64,000 bases of DNA from the NCBI RefSeq assembly GCF_012932495.1, contig NZ_JABCNG010000006.1, forward strand, positions 186,001-250,000. Direction: 5' to 3'. Both the position numbers and the translations under genes were made by a program. Below are positions 62,664 to 64,000 of the stretch, piece after piece (within the stretch, counting starts at the first letter, position 1; each line of letters starts with the position of its first letter). Source of the stretch: Novosphingobium sp. SG919 (GTDB taxonomy: Bacteria > Pseudomonadota > Alphaproteobacteria > Sphingomonadales > Sphingomonadaceae). A model generated the notes under the pieces. It saw only the letters and a program-made list of their open reading frames with translations, searched no databases and was not told the origin of the DNA.

Positions 62664-64000
62664 CCTGTTTTTCACCGCGTTCTGCCTGGCCTTCCTGGGC
62701 GCAGGGCTCAAGCGGCCGTTCCTGTTCGTGATGGCCTATGCCTATATCGATATCGTGGCGCCGCAGAAAGTGAGCTGGGGCTTCCTCACGCATATCCCGA
62801 TCTCGCTGATCGCGTTCTCGTGCGCCTTGCTCGGCTGGATCGTGGCGGAAGACAAGAACGGCATCCGCATTTCCCCGCGCCAGTTCGTGCTGCTGCTGCT
62901 GCTGGTCTATTGCGGCCTCACCACGCGCACCGCCGATTTCCCGGTGGAAGCGGCGGCGAAATGGTCGTGGGTGTGGAAAGCGCTGGTCTTTGCCCTGTTC
63001 CTGCCGCTCACCCTGCGCACGCGGCTGCGGATCGAGGCGCTGACGCTGACCATGGTGCTCTCGGTCGGGGTGATCGTGATCGGCGGCGGCATCAAGACGT
63101 TGGGCTCGGGCGGCGGCTATGGCGAATTGCGCCTGTTGGTGAACGACAATACCGGGCTCTACGAAGGCTCGATCATTTCCACCGTGGCCATGGGGATCAT
63201 CCCGCTTGCGCTGTGGCTCGCCAACCATGGCACGATCTTCAAGCCCGACTGGAAGGCCAAGCTCTTTGCCGCCGGCATCTGCTTTTCCTGCCTGCTCATG
63301 CCGGTGGGAACCCAGGCGCGCACCGGGTTGATCTGCGCGGTAGTGCTGGCGGTGATGATGCTGCGCTCCACCCGGCGGCGCATGCTCTATATCAGTATCG
63401 TCTGCGCCGGTGCGCTGGTCGCCGTGCCGCTGCTGCCCTCCAGCTTTACCGAGCGCATGGGCACGATCAAGAACCACCAGGCCGACCAGTCCGCCTCCAC
63501 CCGCGTGGCGGTGTGGAAATGGACCATCGAATTTGCCAAGACCCACCCGTTTGGCGGCGGCTTCGACGCGTTCCGCCAGAACAGCGTCAGCTATGATACG
63601 GTCAAGGCCGACTATGCCGGTGACAACAACGCCGCGATCGAGACCGACCATATCGAGGAAAAAGGCCGCGCCTATCACTCCGCCTATTTCGAGATGCTGG
63701 GCGAGCAGGGCTATCCCGGCCTTGGGCTATGGCTGCTGCTGCATCTGATGGGCGTGTTCCAGATGGAGCTGATCCGGCGGCGTTATCGCAAGAACCCGCC
63801 CGAAGGCTTTGCCTGGGTTTCGCCATTGGCCGATGCGCTGCAACAGGCGCAGATATGCTATCTTGTCGGCTCCACTTTCGTGGGCATCGCGTTCCAGCCG
63901 TTCTGCTACATGCTGGTGGGGCTGCAATGCGGGCTTTCGGCCTATATCGGCCGGGTGCGGCGCGCCGCCCCCAAGCCCTTCGTCTCCCGCCGCGCAGTGC
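62656..64000 (+). CDS. Exosortase A-associated O-glycosylation ligase, truncated by window end
   Basis: Open from the ATG at 62656 to the end of the window (448 codons, no stop), so the C-terminus is missing. MLDLFFTAFCLAFLGAGLKRP and PFLFVMAYAYIDIVAPQKVS are typical of the PEP-CTERM/XrtA-associated O-glycosylation ligase family. The second half shows the Wzy_C pattern (QARTGLICAVVLAVMML, STRVAVWKWTIEFAKTHPFG, AYHSAYFEMLGEQGYPG). About ten membrane helices are visible. It would polymerise or transfer lipid-linked glycans in the periplasm. It overlaps the upstream small gene by eight bases. Confidence 0.88.
   Translation, partial: MLDLFFTAFCLAFLGAGLKRPFLFVMAYAYIDIVAPQKVSWGFLTHIPISLIAFSCALLGWIVAEDKNGIRISPRQFVLLLLLVYCGLTTRTADFPVEAAAKWSWVWKALVFALFLPLTLRTRLRIEALTLTMVLSVGVIVIGGGIKTLGSGGGYGELRLLVNDNTGLYEGSIISTVAMGIIPLALWLANHGTIFKPDWKAKLFAAGICFSCLLMPVGTQARTGLICAVVLAVMMLRSTRRRMLYISIVCAGALVAVPLLPSSFTERMGTIKNHQADQSASTRVAVWKWTIEFAKTHPFGGGFDAFRQNSVSYDTVKADYAGDNNAAIETDHIEEKGRAYHSAYFEMLGEQGYPGLGLWLLLHLMGVFQMELIRRRYRKNPPEGFAWVSPLADALQQAQICYLVGSTFVGIAFQPFCYMLVGLQCGLSAYIGRVRRAAPKPFVSRRAV

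Overview
The window is GC-rich DNA from an alphaproteobacterium, most likely a member of the Sphingomonadales (Novosphingobium-like; this placement is inference). It rests on familiar gene orders (DUF3576 lipoprotein-leuS-lptE-holA, tig-clpP-clpX, pyrB with a degenerate dihydroorotase), on an exosortase A-associated glycosylation locus at the right edge, and on a large sphingan-like exopolysaccharide (EPS) region. No rRNA, CRISPR array, phage or insertion sequence was seen. The only tRNA found is tRNA-Leu(UAG).

Left part (1-19.3 kb) is housekeeping: oligopeptidase B, clpX, clpP, a Pro/Ala-rich unknown, tig with a Lys/Ala-rich tail, tRNA-Leu, sppA, pyrB and an inactive-looking pyrC homologue, a ribbon-helix-helix protein, phaB, an exported beta-barrel-like unknown, a DUF3576 lipoprotein, leuS, lptE and holA.

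Middle part (19.4-45.9 kb) is an EPS biosynthesis region in several transcription units. It contains an initiating undecaprenyl-P hexose transferase, a GH5 glycanase, two related tiny exported proteins, two Wzy-type membrane proteins, a WecG-type transferase, ugd, a phosphohexomutase, two GT4 and one GT2 transferase, a pyruvyl transferase, a Wzx-type flippase, a Wza-type export lipoprotein, a BY-kinase and a UDP-glucuronate epimerase. Within it, two acyltransferase-3 genes flank a second, intact phaB in a stretch of lower GC. This suggests that (R)-3-hydroxybutyryl-CoA may be made locally to acylate the polymer. Palindromes of the form TTGC-N3-GCAA recur in promoter positions of EPS genes and resemble PhaR/AniA sites, so PHB and EPS control may be linked.

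Right part (45.9-64 kb) has lptC-lptA, RNase D, manC-manA-ung-M24 peptidase (compact, two ATGA overlaps), a divergent TetR/Rieske oxygenase pair with a palindromic operator, gltB-gltD, a 526-aa membrane-anchored acidic protein, and the start of an exosortase A-associated locus: a glycosyltransferase, a 62-aa membrane protein and an O-glycosylation ligase cut by the window end.

Together manA/manC and the mutase supply GDP-mannose and hexose-1-phosphates, while ugd and the epimerase supply UDP-GlcA/GalA. The repeat unit would be built on undecaprenyl phosphate, decorated by pyruvate and acyl groups, flipped by Wzx, polymerised by Wzy and exported under BY-kinase control.
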